In this document: in pieces, positions 10,007 to 18,909 of the stretch | Position numbering within the stretch: position 1 is the first letter of the stretch | Layout: the number at the start of each line of letters is the position of its first letter | From: Agromyces cerinus | Lineage (GTDB): Bacteria > Actinomycetota > Actinomycetes > Actinomycetales > Microbacteriaceae | NCBI RefSeq assembly: GCF_016907835.1 | Contig: NZ_JAFBCT010000001.1 | Location: forward strand, 744,001 to 808,000 | Length of the DNA stretch: 64,000 nt | Direction: 5' to 3' | Translations under genes and position numbers: made by a program | The notes under the pieces: generated by a model | Database searches by the model: none | What the model saw: the letters and a program-made list of their open reading frames with translations, nothing else | Told to the model about the DNA's origin: nothing

Positions 10007-10765
10007 CTACGGCTTGCCGCGCATGACGGCCTGCTTGACCTCGGCGATCGCCTTGGTCACCTCGATGCCGCGGGGGCAGGCCTCGGTGCAGTTGAAGGTC
10101 GTGCGGCAGCGCCACACGCCCTCTTTGTCGTTGAGGATGTCGAGACGCGTCTGCGCGTTGTCGTCGCGCGAGTCGAAGATGAAGCGGTGGGCGTTCACGA
10201 TCGCCGCCGGGCCGAAGTACTGGCCGTCGGTCCAGAACACGGGGCACGACGAGGTGCACGCCGCGCACAGGATGCACTTGGTGGTGTCGTCGAAGATCGC
10301 TCGCTCGGCGACCGACTGCACGCGCTCCTTGCCGGGCTCGGGCTTCGAGTTCGCGACGAGGAAGGGCTGCACCTCGCGGAAGCTCGCGAAGAACGGCTCC
10401 ATGTCGACGATGAGGTCCTTCTCGAGCGGCAGGCCCTTGATGGCCTCCACGTAGATGGGCTTCGAGATGTCGAGGTCCTTGATGAGCGTCTTGCAGGCCA
10501 GGCGGTTGCGGCCGTTGATGCGCATCGCGTCGGATCCGCAGATGCCGTGCGCGCAGGAGCGGCGGAAGGTCAGCGAACCGTCCTGCTCCCACTTGATCTT
10601 GTGCAGCGCGTCGAGCACGCGGTCGGTCGCGTACATCTCGACGTCGAAGTCCTGCCAGCGCGGCTCGGTGTCGACGTCGGGGTCGAAGCGGCGGATCAGG
10701 AACGTGACGGTGAACGACTGGATCGCGGCATCCGTCGACTGGGCTTCGAGCGTTGCAGTGCTCAC
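10007..10765 (-). CDS. sdhB: Succinate dehydrogenase iron-sulfur subunit
   Basis: This subunit (252 aa) carries electrons from the flavoprotein to the membrane quinone site in complex II. The N-terminal ferredoxin-like part has the [2Fe-2S] ligands in the CAHGICGSD region and a downstream Cys (LACKTL). The C-terminal half has CILCAACTSSCP and CTEACPRGIEVTKAI, the ligands of the [4Fe-4S] and [3Fe-4S] clusters. Length is normal. It is the last gene of sdhCDAB, with a single base between the sdhA stop and its start, so translation is probably coupled. Confidence 0.97.
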   Translation of the reverse strand: MSTATLEAQSTDAAIQSFTVTFLIRRFDPDVDTEPRWQDFDVEMYATDRVLDALHKIKWEQDGSLTFRRSCAHGICGSDAMRINGRNRLACKTLIKDLDISKPIYVEAIKGLPLEKDLIVDMEPFFASFREVQPFLVANSKPEPGKERVQSVAERAIFDDTTKCILCAACTSSCPVFWTDGQYFGPAAIVNAHRFIFDSRDDNAQTRLDILNDKEGVWRCRTTFNCTEACPRGIEVTKAIAEVKQAVMRGKP

Positions 10766-10766
10766 G

Positions 10767-12590
10767 TCAGTACTTCCTCTCCATGGGCTGGTAGCGGGTG
10801 ATCGTCACCGGTTTCCAGTCGAGTCGGATGTGGTCGGCCGCATCCGACGAGTGCGCGTCGCCCGACAGGTACGCCATCGTGTGCTGCATGTAGTTGGCGT
10901 CGTCGCGGTTCGGGAAGTCGTCGCGCATGTGGCCGCCGCGGCTCTCCTTGCGGTTGCGGGCGGAGTACACGACCACCTCGGCGAGGTCGAGGAGGAAGCC
11001 CAGCTCGACGGCCTCGAGCAGGTCGGTGTTGAACCGCTTGCCCTTGTCGTGCACGGCCACGTTCCGGTACCGGTCGCGGAGGCCGGCGATGACCTTCGTG
11101 ACGTGCTCGAGCGACTCGTCGGTGCGGAACACCTGTGCGTTCTTGTCCATCTCGTCCTGCAGTTCCTTGCGGATCGCGGCGATGCGCTCGGTGCCGTCGG
11201 AGTCGCGGAGCTGCTCCAGCATGCCGCGCACGGCGGCAGCCGGGTCGGCGGGCAGGGGAGTGAAGTCGACCGTCTTCACGTACTCGACCGCGTTTCGGCC
11301 GGCGCGCTTGCCGAAGACGTTGATGTCGAGCAGGGAGTTCGTGCCGAGACGATTCGATCCGTGCACCGAGACGCAGGCGCACTCGCCGGCGGCGTAGAGG
11401 CCGGGCACGACGGTGTCGTTGTCGGAGAGCACCTCTGCGGCGACGTTCGTCGGGATGCCGCCCATCGCGTAGTGCGCGGTCGGCATGACGGGCACGGGCT
11501 CGAACACCGGGTCGACGCCGAGGTAGGTGCGCGCGAACTCGGTGATGTCGGGCAGCTTCGTCTCGAGCACCTCGGCACCGAGGTGGGTGCAGTCGAGGAG
11601 CACGTAGTCCTTGTGCGGGCCGGCGCCGCGACCTTCGGCGACCTCCTGCACCATGCAGCGCGCGACGATGTCGCGGGGCGCGAGGTCCTTGATCGTGGGT
11701 GCGTAGCGCTCCATGAAGCGCTCGCCCGAGGCGTTGCGCAGGATCGCGCCCTCACCGCGGGCACCCTCGGTGAGGAGGATGCCGAGGCCGGCGAGCCCGG
11801 TCGGGTGGAACTGGAAGAACTCCATGTCCTCGAGCGGCAGGCCCTTGCGCCAGATGATGCCGACGCCGTCGCCCGTGAGGGTGTGCGCGTTCGACGTGGT
11901 CTTGTAGATCTTGCCGAAGCCGCCGGTCGCGAAGATCACGGCCTTCGCCTGGAAGACGTGCAGCTCACCCGACGCGAGGTCGTAGGCGACGACGCCCGAA
12001 GGCTGCTTCGTCTTGGATCCATCCGGCCCGTCGACCTCGGTCATCACGAGGTCGAGCACGTAGTACTCGTTGAAGAAGTTGATGCCGAGGCGCACGCAGT
12101 TCTGGAACAGCGTCTGCAGGATCATGTGGCCCGTGCGGTCGGCCGCGTAGCACGCACGGCGGACGGGCGCCTTGCCGTGGTCGCGCGTGTGGCCGCCGAA
12201 GCGTCGCTGGTCGATCTTGCCCTCGGGCGTGCGGTTGAACGGCAGGCCCATGTTCTCGAGGTCGATGACCGCGTCGATCGCCTCTTTCGCGAGGATCTCG
12301 GCCGCGTCCTGGTCGACGAGGTAGTCGCCGCCCTTGACGGTGTCGAAGGTGTGCCACTCCCAGCTGTCCTCCTCGACGTTCGCGAGCGCTGCGGCCATGC
12401 CGCCCTGCGCCGCTCCCGTGTGAGAGCGCGTCGGGTAGAGCTTCGAGATGACCGCGGTCTTCGCGCCGGGGCCGGCCTCGATCGCCGCTCGCATGCCGGC
12501 GCCGCCGGCGCCCACGATGACGATGTCGAACTGGTGGTAGTGGACGCCGTCGATGACCGTGGTCTCGGCGTCGGCGCTCTGGGTGTTCAC
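10767..12590 (-). CDS. sdhA: Succinate dehydrogenase flavoprotein subunit
   Basis: Catalytic FAD subunit (607 aa) that oxidises succinate to fumarate. The dinucleotide-binding GAGGAG is at residues 27-32. The HTGAAQGG segment (His57) is the site of covalent FAD attachment in the family. Later come [10 protein letters not shown] and [19 protein letters not shown], conserved FAD-contacting and active-site regions. A 7-base gap separates it from sdhD upstream, and sdhB follows directly. Confidence 0.97.
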   Translation of the reverse strand: MNTQSADAETTVIDGVHYHQFDIVIVGAGGAGMRAAIEAGPGAKTAVISKLYPTRSHTGAAQGGMAAALANVEEDSWEWHTFDTVKGGDYLVDQDAAEILAKEAIDAVIDLENMGLPFNRTPEGKIDQRRFGGHTRDHGKAPVRRACYAADRTGHMILQTLFQNCVRLGINFFNEYYVLDLVMTEVDGPDGSKTKQPSGVVAYDLASGELHVFQAKAVIFATGGFGKIYKTTSNAHTLTGDGVGIIWRKGLPLEDMEFFQFHPTGLAGLGILLTEGARGEGAILRNASGERFMERYAPTIKDLAPRDIVARCMVQEVAEGRGAGPHKDYVLLDCTHLGAEVLETKLPDITEFARTYLGVDPVFEPVPVMPTAHYAMGGIPTNVAAEVLSDNDTVVPGLYAAGECACVSVHGSNRLGTNSLLDINVFGKRAGRNAVEYVKTVDFTPLPADPAAAVRGMLEQLRDSDGTERIAAIRKELQDEMDKNAQVFRTDESLEHVTKVIAGLRDRYRNVAVHDKGKRFNTDLLEAVELGFLLDLAEVVVYSARNRKESRGGHMRDDFPNRDDANYMQHTMAYLSGDAHSSDAADHIRLDWKPVTITRYQPMERKY

Positions 12591-12597
12591 GGATCTC

Positions 12598-13044
12598 CTA
12601 AGCGGCGCAGAACGAGGGAAGCAGGTCGGCGGGTGCGCCGACGGGGCAGGGCTCGAAGGTGAAGACGACGAGCGTGCCGAGGATGATGAGCACGGCCGCG
12701 GCGGCGAAGAGGGAGCCCTTCAGCACCTTCTGCACGACGCCGGGGTTCGTGTAGTCGTTGACGATCGTGCGCATGCCGTTGGCGCCGTGGATGAGTGCGA
12801 GCCAGAGCATCAGCACGTCCCACCACTGCCAGAACGGGTCGGCCCACTTGCCGCCGACGAAGCCGAAGTCGATGGCCTTGACGCCGTCGCCGACCATGAG
12901 GTTCATGAAGAGGTGTCCGAAGATGAGCACGATCAGCACGACGCCAGAAGCGCGCATGTAGATCCAGCCCCACTTCTCCAGATTGATGCCGCGGCGGCGG
13001 GGGCGATCGGCTGGTTTCAGCGCCGACGTTTCGATGGCAGTCAT
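12598..13044 (-). CDS. sdhD: Succinate dehydrogenase hydrophobic membrane anchor subunit
   Basis: Small membrane protein (148 aa) with three hydrophobic segments (about residues 30-50, 72-90 and 105-130). With SdhC it forms the membrane anchor and quinone site. The His residues in GHLFMNLM and [10 protein letters not shown] match the pattern of the SdhD anchor family. It sits between sdhC and sdhA with short gaps. The anchor assignment rests on operon position as well as sequence. Confidence 0.93.
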   Translation of the reverse strand: MTAIETSALKPADRPRRRGINLEKWGWIYMRASGVVLIVLIFGHLFMNLMVGDGVKAIDFGFVGGKWADPFWQWWDVLMLWLALIHGANGMRTIVNDYTNPGVVQKVLKGSLFAAAAVLIILGTLVVFTFEPCPVGAPADLLPSFCAA

Positions 13045-13057
13045 GTCCCGCGGCTCC

Positions 13058-13480
13058 CTAGTGGCTGAAGACGTTGATGAGGTGGCGCGGCGTGAACGCG
13101 AGCATGGTCACGACCCAGAGGCCGACCACGATCCAGAAGAGGAGCTTCTGGTGGCGCGTGGCCCAGGCCCAGAAGTCCACGAGGATGATGCGCAGTCCGT
13201 TGAACGCGTGGAACACGATCGCGCCGACCAGGGCGACCTCGCCGAGGCCCATGATGGGCGTCTGGTAGGTGCCGATGACCGCGTTGTACGCCTCGGGGCT
13301 GACCCGCACGAGCGCCGTGTCGAGGATGTGCACGAGGAGGAAGAAGAAGATCGCGACACCCGTGATGCGGTGCAGCACCCATGACCACATTCCCTCACGG
13401 CCGCGGTACAGCGTGCCACCAGGCTTCTGTTTCGCAGGCTTCGCGGGTGTGGTCAGGGTTCCTGCCGAAGTCTCTGGCAT
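13058..13480 (-). CDS. sdhC: Succinate dehydrogenase cytochrome b556 subunit
   Basis: Membrane anchor of complex II (140 aa) with three transmembrane helices. WSWVLHRITGV followed by LLVHILDTALVRV is the SdhC signature; the His in HILDT is the expected heme b ligand. The open frame extends to 13537, but the ATG at 13480 has GGGAGGG 7 bases upstream, so the shorter form is chosen. It is the first gene of the operon. Confidence 0.94.
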   Translation of the reverse strand: MPETSAGTLTTPAKPAKQKPGGTLYRGREGMWSWVLHRITGVAIFFFLLVHILDTALVRVSPEAYNAVIGTYQTPIMGLGEVALVGAIVFHAFNGLRIILVDFWAWATRHQKLLFWIVVGLWVVTMLAFTPRHLINVFSH

Positions 13481-13550
13481 GAACAACCCTCCCTGGCTGT
13501 GTGAATCGCCCCGAAGATGCCGGGACGTGACGGGCACACGGCCCGATTCG

Positions 13551-13556
13551 AGTGTA
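13551..13556 (-). promoter_or_regulatory. Probable -10 box of the sdh operon
   Basis: TACACT on the minus strand about 70 bases before the sdhC ATG matches the actinobacterial TANNNT -10 consensus. Unlike many units in this window, sdhC would have a leader with a real ribosome binding site. Confidence 0.45.
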
Positions 13557-13580
13557 GACCCGCGTCACTTCGCCCGCCGC

Positions 13581-13633
13581 TTAGGGCGGCCTAACTCTCT
13601 CGACGTCGAGATATCGGATGCCGCGGCATCCGA
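13581..13633. promoter_or_regulatory. Cluster of palindromes between sdhC and manC
   Basis: Three palindromes lie here: TTAGG-GCGG-CCTAA (13581-13594), TCTCGACGTCGAGA (13598-13611) and a 20-bp one centred on GGATGCCGCGGCATCC (13614-13633). The first two sit upstream of the sdh -10 box, where a regulator of this operon could bind. The third is a motif also used as a terminator stem at 49707-49730. Which of the divergent genes they serve is unknown. Confidence 0.45.
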
Positions 13634-13660
13634 GCCCGTGTGGTGGACGAGCGCTCCGGT

Positions 13661-13666
13661 TACGCT
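13661..13666 (+). promoter_or_regulatory. -10 box of manC, leaderless arrangement
   Basis: TACGCT ends 6 bases before the manC ATG, so transcription would begin at or next to the start codon. No Shine-Dalgarno sequence is visible. Confidence 0.5.
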
Positions 13667-13672
13667 GTGCTG

Positions 13673-14791
13673 ATGGACGAATCCCCGATCGACGGCTTCT
13701 ACAGCGTCATCCCCGCCGGCGGCGTCGGCTCGCGGCTCTGGCCGCTCTCCCGCGCCGACGCACCGAAGTTCCTGCACGACCTGACGGGATCCGGTCAGAC
13801 GCTCCTCAAGGACACTTGGGACCGGTTGGCCCCGCTCTCGGGCGACGACCGCATCATGGTCGTCACCGGGCGCGCCCACCGAGCCGCCGTCGAGGCGCAG
13901 CTGCCCGGGCTCGCCGACCACAACGTCGTGCTCGAGAGCGAGCCGCGCGATTCGACTGCCGCGATCGGCCTCGCCGCCGCGATCCTCGAACGGCGCGAGC
14001 CCGGCGTCATCATCGGCTCGTTCGCGGCCGACCACGTGATCTCGGGTGCGGCGCTCTTCCGCGCCGCGGTCGCAGACGCCGTCGCGGCCGCCCGCGCCGG
14101 GTACATCGCGACGATCGGCATCACGCCGACCGAGCCGGCCGTCGGCTTCGGCTACATCGAGTGCGGCGCGCCGCTCGACGTCGAGGGCGCCGAGCACGTC
14201 GAGGCGGTCGCGAGCTTCGTCGAGAAGCCCGACCTCGACACGGCCAAGCGCTACCTCGCCGGCGGCGCGCACCTCTGGAACGCCGGGATGTTCATCGCCC
14301 GCGCCGACGCGCTGCTCGCCGAGATCGCCAGGAACAAGCCCGAGCTGCACGCCGGCCTCATGGAGCTCGCCGAGGCGTGGGACGACCCGGCGACGCGCGG
14401 CCCCGCCGTCGACCGCATCTGGCCGCGCCTCGAGAAGATCGCGATCGACTACTCGGTCGCCGAGCCCGCGGCCGCGGCGGGTCGCCTCGCCGTCATCCGA
14501 GGGCACTTCGCATGGGACGACGTGGGCGACTTCGCCTCGCTCGCCAAGCTCAACACCGCGGGCCGATCGGGCGAGCTCGCGATCCTCGGAGAGAACGCGC
14601 GCGTGCTCTCCGATGCCTCGAGCGGCATCGTGGTCAGCCGGTCGAACCGGGTCATCAGCCTGATCGGCGTGCACGACATCGTCGTGGTCGACACCCCCGA
14701 CGCACTGCTCGTCACGACGAGCGAGCACGCACAACGGGTCAAGGCCGTCGTCGACGCCCTCAGGCTCGGCGGGTCCAACGACGTGCTGTAA
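13673..14791 (+). CDS. manC: Mannose-1-phosphate guanylyltransferase (GDP-mannose pyrophosphorylase)
   Basis: It makes GDP-mannose from mannose-1-phosphate and GTP, the mannosyl donor for wall glycans and glycolipids (372 aa). The nucleotidyltransferase signature AGGVGSRLWPLSR is near residue 20. FAADHVI, FGYIECG, EKPDLDTAKRYL, WNAGMF and WDDVGDF are conserved blocks of the ManC/CpsB family. Only the pyrophosphorylase domain is present; there is no C-terminal isomerase domain as in bifunctional enzymes. The ATG at 13673 is chosen over 13640 because TACGCT lies 6 bases before it. It is divergent from sdhC. Confidence 0.92.
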   Translation: MDESPIDGFYSVIPAGGVGSRLWPLSRADAPKFLHDLTGSGQTLLKDTWDRLAPLSGDDRIMVVTGRAHRAAVEAQLPGLADHNVVLESEPRDSTAAIGLAAAILERREPGVIIGSFAADHVISGAALFRAAVADAVAAARAGYIATIGITPTEPAVGFGYIECGAPLDVEGAEHVEAVASFVEKPDLDTAKRYLAGGAHLWNAGMFIARADALLAEIARNKPELHAGLMELAEAWDDPATRGPAVDRIWPRLEKIAIDYSVAEPAAAAGRLAVIRGHFAWDDVGDFASLAKLNTAGRSGELAILGENARVLSDASSGIVVSRSNRVISLIGVHDIVVVDTPDALLVTTSEHAQRVKAVVDALRLGGSNDVL

Positions 14792-14832
14792 GGGCACGAG
14801 AGAGCGGGTATCGGATGTCTCAGGGTCGAGCA

Positions 14833-15921
14833 ATGCACCGGCGAGGTGCCGGCCATCGGATGGCGCTGCGCCGAAGCATCTCCGTCGCCGCGGCGCTGGC
14901 CGCGGCAACCGTTGCGCTCGCGGCCTGTGCGCCCGCTCCCGAACCGGCGGACGACGGTGCGGCGAGCGACACGTGCGTGCGCATGGTCACGAACTCCGGC
15001 GGACTCGAGGACCGCTCGTTCAACCAGTCGAGCTGGGAGGGACTGCAGCAGGCCGAAGCCGAGTACGGCATCGAGGCCGAGGCCATCGTCTCGACCGGGG
15101 AGACCGATCTGGCCCCCAACGTGGCGCAGGCCGTCGATTCGGGGTGCGAGCTCATCGTCACCGTCGGCTGGGAACTCGCGGAGTCCACACTCGACCAGGC
15201 GGGGAAGAACCCGGAGCTCGCCTTCGCGATCGTCGACGAGACCGTCGAGGCCGACAACGTCAAGCCGGTCGTCTTCGACACCGCGCAGGCCTCCTACCTG
15301 GCGGGCTATCTCGCCGCCGGCGTCTCCAAGACCGGCGTGGTCGCGACCTTCGGCGGCGGCAATCAGCCGCCGGTGACCTTGTTCATGGACGGGTTCGTCG
15401 ACGGCGTCGCCAAGTACAACGAGGTGCACGGCGCGAAGGTGCGCGTGCTCGGCTGGAACAAGGAGGCCCAGGACGGCACCTTCACCGGCGACTTCGAGGA
15501 CATCTCGAAGGGCAAGACGCTCACCCAGGCCTTCATCGACCAGGGAGCCGATGTCATCATGCCGGTCGCGGGGCAGGTCGGCGAGGGATCGGCCGCGGCG
15601 GCGAGCGAGAACTCCGGCGTCTCGGTGATCTGGGTCGACAGCGACGGATACGAGGTGCTGCCCGCCGAGTTCCGCGGGTACGTGCTGACGAGCGTGCTGA
15701 AGAACACGCAGGACGCCATGGTCGAGATCGTCGGAGACGTCGTCGACGGGGACTTCGACGACGAGCCGTTCGTCGGCACCCTCGAGAACGGCGGCGTCGC
15801 GATCGCGCCCTACCACGATCTCGCCCCGCTCGTGTCAGCCGGCCTCGATGGGGAGCTCGAGGGGCTCCGGCAGGCGATCATCGCCGGCGAGATCGTCGTG
15901 GAGTCGCCGAGTCGGCCCTGA
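14833..15921 (+). CDS. BMP-family nucleoside-binding lipoprotein (first paralog)
   Basis: Predicted substrate-binding lipoprotein of a nucleoside ABC importer (BMP/PnrA/Med family, about 362 aa). A hydrophobic signal ends in the lipobox LAAC. The BMP fold shows in DRSFNQSSWEGLQQ, VDSGCELIVTVGW, ASYLAGYLAAG and FMDGFVDGVAKYNE. In-frame ATGs at 14815, 14833 and 14860 are all possible; 14833 has AGGG six bases upstream. It is 180 bases upstream of a close paralog and shares long blocks with it. The exact ligand is not readable from sequence. Confidence 0.9.
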   Translation: MHRRGAGHRMALRRSISVAAALAAATVALAACAPAPEPADDGAASDTCVRMVTNSGGLEDRSFNQSSWEGLQQAEAEYGIEAEAIVSTGETDLAPNVAQAVDSGCELIVTVGWELAESTLDQAGKNPELAFAIVDETVEADNVKPVVFDTAQASYLAGYLAAGVSKTGVVATFGGGNQPPVTLFMDGFVDGVAKYNEVHGAKVRVLGWNKEAQDGTFTGDFEDISKGKTLTQAFIDQGADVIMPVAGQVGEGSAAAASENSGVSVIWVDSDGYEVLPAEFRGYVLTSVLKNTQDAMVEIVGDVVDGDFDDEPFVGTLENGGVAIAPYHDLAPLVSAGLDGELEGLRQAIIAGEIVVESPSRP

Positions 15922-15963
15922 GCTCGCCGATCCGGTCGGCCCCAGTTCGCGGGGTGTTCGGGC

Positions 15964-15987
15964 TGCTCATGTGAGCAGAACATCGCG
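15964..15987. promoter_or_regulatory. Operator-like site upstream of the second BMP gene
   Basis: CTGCTC-ATGT-GAGCAG, followed after two bases by CATCGCG. A closely matching site (20 of 24 positions identical) lies upstream of the ABC ATPase gene at 17312-17335. The shared dyad before two units of one transporter suggests a common regulator. Confidence 0.5.
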
Positions 15988-16046
15988 TCTTGATAACCAT
16001 TGGAGGTCGTCGCCCCTCCGGCCGTGGCGCGCGACGCAACATTCGG

Positions 16047-16052
16047 TAACGT
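16047..16052 (+). promoter_or_regulatory. Possible -10 box of the second BMP gene
   Basis: TAACGT about 49 bases before the GTG start; transcription from it would give a leader of about 40 bases that includes the GGAGGA ribosome binding site. Confidence 0.4.
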
Positions 16053-16100
16053 GACTGCACGAGCCTCGGAACGGTCGGGGCGCAGTCTTTGGAGGACACT

Positions 16101-17201
16101 GTGAAGGTCACGACCAAGAAAGCCGCCCTCGGCGGTCTCGCCCTGTTCGGCGCAGCCGTGCTGCTCGCCGGCTGTGCTGCCGCACCCGAAGAAGGCGGAT
16201 CCGGCGAGTCCGCCGCTCCCGACTTCCTTCCCTGCATCGTCTCGGACTTCGGCGGCTTCGACGACAACTCGTTCAACGAGTCGAGCTTCAACGGCATCAC
16301 CGAGGCGGCCGACGAGCTCGGCGTCGAGTTCAAGCAGGCCGAGTCCAAGTCCGAAGACCAGTACGAGTCGAACGTCTCGAGCATGGTCGACCAGGGCTGC
16401 GACTTCATCCTCACGGTCGGCTTCGCCCTCGCCAACGCCACGCGCGACGCCGCTCAGGAGAGCACCGACACCCAGTTCGCACTCATCGACTCGGCGCTGT
16501 CGAACGACGACTTCACGCCGCTGACGCTCGACAACGTCAAGCCCGTGCTCTACGACACGGCCCAGGCCGCGTACCTCGCCGGCTACCTCGCCGCCGGAAC
16601 GACCAAGACGGGCACCGTGGCCACCTACGGCGGCCTGCCCTTCCCGTCGGTCACGATCTTCATGGACGGCTTCGTCGACGGCGTGGCGAAGTACAACGAG
16701 GTCAAGGGCACCGACGTCAAGGTGCTCGGCTGGGACAAGGCAGCTCAAGACGGCACGATGGCCGGCAGCTTCGATGACATCAACCAGGGCAAGACCCTGA
16801 CCCAGGGCTTCATCGACCAGGGCGCCGACATCATCCTCCCCGTCGCCGGCCCGCTCTTCCAGGGTTCGGCCCAGGCCATCCAGGACTCGGGCAAGGACGT
16901 CGCCATCATCGGCGTCGACAGCGACCTGTTCCTCACCGCTCCCGAGTTCGGCGAGATGTACCTCACCTCGGTCATGAAGCAGATGACGGCCGCCACCAAG
17001 GAGATCATCGTGAACGCCGGCAACGGCGACTTCTCGGCCGACCCCTACATCGGCACCCTCGAGAACGACGGCGTCGGCCTGGCCCCGCTCCACGACTGGG
17101 AGTCCAAGGTCGACCCCGCGCTGATGGAGGAGATCGAGCAGCTCAAGACCGACATCGTCAGCGGTGACATCACGGTCGAATCGCCCTCGACCCCGAAGTA
17201 A
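16101..17201 (+). CDS. BMP-family nucleoside-binding lipoprotein (second paralog)
   Basis: Substrate-binding lipoprotein (366 aa) for the ABC importer that follows. The GTG at 16101 is chosen because GGAGGA lies 5 bases upstream; a TTG at 16089 is open but unsupported. The signal peptide ends in LLAGC. BMP-family blocks include DDNSFNESSFNGITEAA, MVDQGCDFILTVGF, AAYLAGYLAAG, FMDGFVDGVAKYNEVKG and the C-terminal YIGTLENDGVGLAP. A strong terminator separates it from the ATPase gene, so binding protein and membrane complex are probably transcribed separately but co-regulated. Confidence 0.93.
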   Translation: MKVTTKKAALGGLALFGAAVLLAGCAAAPEEGGSGESAAPDFLPCIVSDFGGFDDNSFNESSFNGITEAADELGVEFKQAESKSEDQYESNVSSMVDQGCDFILTVGFALANATRDAAQESTDTQFALIDSALSNDDFTPLTLDNVKPVLYDTAQAAYLAGYLAAGTTKTGTVATYGGLPFPSVTIFMDGFVDGVAKYNEVKGTDVKVLGWDKAAQDGTMAGSFDDINQGKTLTQGFIDQGADIILPVAGPLFQGSAQAIQDSGKDVAIIGVDSDLFLTAPEFGEMYLTSVMKQMTAATKEIIVNAGNGDFSADPYIGTLENDGVGLAPLHDWESKVDPALMEEIEQLKTDIVSGDITVESPSTPK

Positions 17202-17230
17202 GTCCAGGCGAGCCTGGAGCACCCGCACCG

Positions 17231-17260
17231 GAGGGAGGTCGGCACGAGCCGACCTCCCTC
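17231..17260 (+). terminator. Strong terminator after the second BMP gene
   Basis: Perfect 13-bp arms beginning GAGGGAGGTCGGC around an ACGA loop, followed by TTGCG, 30 bases after the stop codon. Confidence 0.85.
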
Positions 17261-17311
17261 TTGCGTGCTCCCGGCCGGCTGCGCCGCCGTGGTGCGATCG
17301 GCGCGGTCGCC

Positions 17312-17335
17312 TGCTCATCGGAGCAGGGCATCGCG
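17312..17335. promoter_or_regulatory. Operator-like site upstream of the ABC ATPase gene
   Basis: CTGCTC-ATCG-GAGCAG followed by GGCATCGCG, the partner of the site at 15964-15987. It ends 18 bases before the -10 box at 17354, so a bound protein would cover the -35 region; repression is the simplest reading. Confidence 0.5.
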
Positions 17336-17353
17336 CGATCGCACAGCCCTCAA

Positions 17354-17359
17354 TAGAAT
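17354..17359 (+). promoter_or_regulatory. -10 box of the nucleoside ABC operon
   Basis: TAGAAT, a good -10 hexamer, ends 8 bases before the ATG at 17368; the transcript would be leaderless or nearly so. Confidence 0.5.
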
Positions 17360-17367
17360 CTGGAAGC

Positions 17368-18909
17368 ATGAAGCTCGAACTTCGCGGCATCACGAAGCGA
17401 TTCGGTGCCCTGGTCGCCAACGACCACATCGACCTCACTGTCGAGGCGGGTGAGATCCACGCCCTGCTCGGTGAGAACGGCGCGGGCAAGTCCACGCTGA
17501 TGAACGTGCTGTACGGCCTGTACCAGGCCGACGGCGGTGAGATCCTCCTCGACGACGAGGTCCAGCACTTCGCCGGCCCCGGCGACGCGATGAAGGCCGG
17601 CATCGGCATGGTGCACCAGCACTTCATGCTGATCCCCGTCTTCACGGTCGCCGAGAACGTCATGCTCGGCCACGAGTCCACCAAGGCCGGCGGCATGCTC
17701 GACCTCGCGACCGCGCGCACGAAGGTGCGCGAGATCTCCGATCGCTTCGGGTTCGACGTCGATCCCGACGCCCTCGTCGAAGAGCTCCCCGTCGGAGTGC
17801 AGCAGCGGGTCGAGATCATCAAGGCGCTCTCCCGCGACGCGCGCGTGCTCGTCTTCGACGAGCCCACCGCGGTGCTCACGCCGCAGGAGACCGACGAGCT
17901 CATGTCGATCATGCGGCAGCTGAAAGAGAGCGGCACGTCGATCGTCTTCATCACGCACAAGCTGCGCGAGGTGCGCGAGGTCGCCGACCGCATCACGGTC
18001 ATCCGGCTCGGCAAGGTCGTCGGCGAGGCATCGCCCACCGCCACGAACGAAGAACTCGCCACCCTCATGGTCGGGCGTGCCGTCGATCTCACGGTCGACA
18101 AGTCGCCGGCGAAGGCGGGCAAGCCCGCGTTGGTGGTGCAGAACCTGACGGTGCTCGACCCGCTCGGCAACATCGTGGTCGATGACGTCAGCTTCAGCGT
18201 CGCCGAAGGCGAGATCCTCGCCATCGCGGGAGTGCAGGGCAACGGACAGACCGAGCTCACCGAGGCCCTCCTCGGGCTCCAGCCGCGAGTGCTCGGCGAG
18301 GTGTCGCTCGACGGCAAGGACATCCGCGGCCACTCCGTGCGCAAGATCCTCGACGTCGGAGTCGGGTTCATCCCCGAGGACCGCACCGAAGACGGGCTCG
18401 TCGGCGAGTTCACGATCGCCGAGAACCTCATGCTCGACCGGGCCGACGGTGCGCCGTTCGTGCGGTTCGGCAACATCCAACGGGGCGCTCTCGAGGACTT
18501 CGCCCGCGAGAAGGTGGCGGAGTTCGACGTGCGCACCCAGGGCATCGACGAGCCCGTGCGCCGACTCTCGGGCGGCAACCAGCAGAAGGTCGTGCTCGCG
18601 CGCGAACTCAGCCGCGACCTCCGGCTCTTCGTGGCGGCCCAGCCCACTCGCGGCGTCGACGTCGGCTCCATCGAGTTCATCCACAAGCGCATCGTCGCCA
18701 CCCGCGACGCCGGCACGCCCGTCATCGTCGTCTCGACCGAGCTCGACGAGGTGACGGCACTCGCCGACAACATCATGGTGATGTACCGGGGCCGCATCGT
18801 GGGCATCGTGCCCGGCGACACCCCCCGTTCCGTGCTCGGCCTCATGATGGCCGGCGCCGCCGGCGGCAACGAGAGTCCGACCGCCCCCACCGAAGGAGCC
18901 GCGGCATGA
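17368..18909 (+). CDS. Nucleoside ABC transporter, double ATP-binding protein
   Basis: Energises nucleoside uptake (513 aa). It has two ABC domains in tandem, as in RbsA/YufO-type proteins. The first has Walker A GENGAGKST, signature LPVGVQQRVEI and Walker B VLVFDEPTAVLT. The second has a degenerate Walker A (GVQGNGQTE), an intact signature LSGGNQQKV and a Walker-B-like region LFVAAQPTRGVD where the Asp-Glu pair is missing, which is common in the second half of this family. The permease gene starts inside its stop codon. The assignment to nucleosides comes from the BMP genes upstream and salvage genes downstream. Confidence 0.94.
   Translation: MKLELRGITKRFGALVANDHIDLTVEAGEIHALLGENGAGKSTLMNVLYGLYQADGGEILLDDEVQHFAGPGDAMKAGIGMVHQHFMLIPVFTVAENVMLGHESTKAGGMLDLATARTKVREISDRFGFDVDPDALVEELPVGVQQRVEIIKALSRDARVLVFDEPTAVLTPQETDELMSIMRQLKESGTSIVFITHKLREVREVADRITVIRLGKVVGEASPTATNEELATLMVGRAVDLTVDKSPAKAGKPALVVQNLTVLDPLGNIVVDDVSFSVAEGEILAIAGVQGNGQTELTEALLGLQPRVLGEVSLDGKDIRGHSVRKILDVGVGFIPEDRTEDGLVGEFTIAENLMLDRADGAPFVRFGNIQRGALEDFAREKVAEFDVRTQGIDEPVRRLSGGNQQKVVLARELSRDLRLFVAAQPTRGVDVGSIEFIHKRIVATRDAGTPVIVVSTELDEVTALADNIMVMYRGRIVGIVPGDTPRSVLGLMMAGAAGGNESPTAPTEGAAA

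Noticed and set aside
13581..13594. Bona fide DtxR/IdeR box
   Set aside because: Half-sites match but the spacing is 4 instead of 9 bases, so it is reported only as a weak possibility.
15922..16100. Purine riboswitch before the BMP gene
   Set aside because: The short GC-rich leader shows no purine-aptamer core; only a dyad and a promoter were seen.
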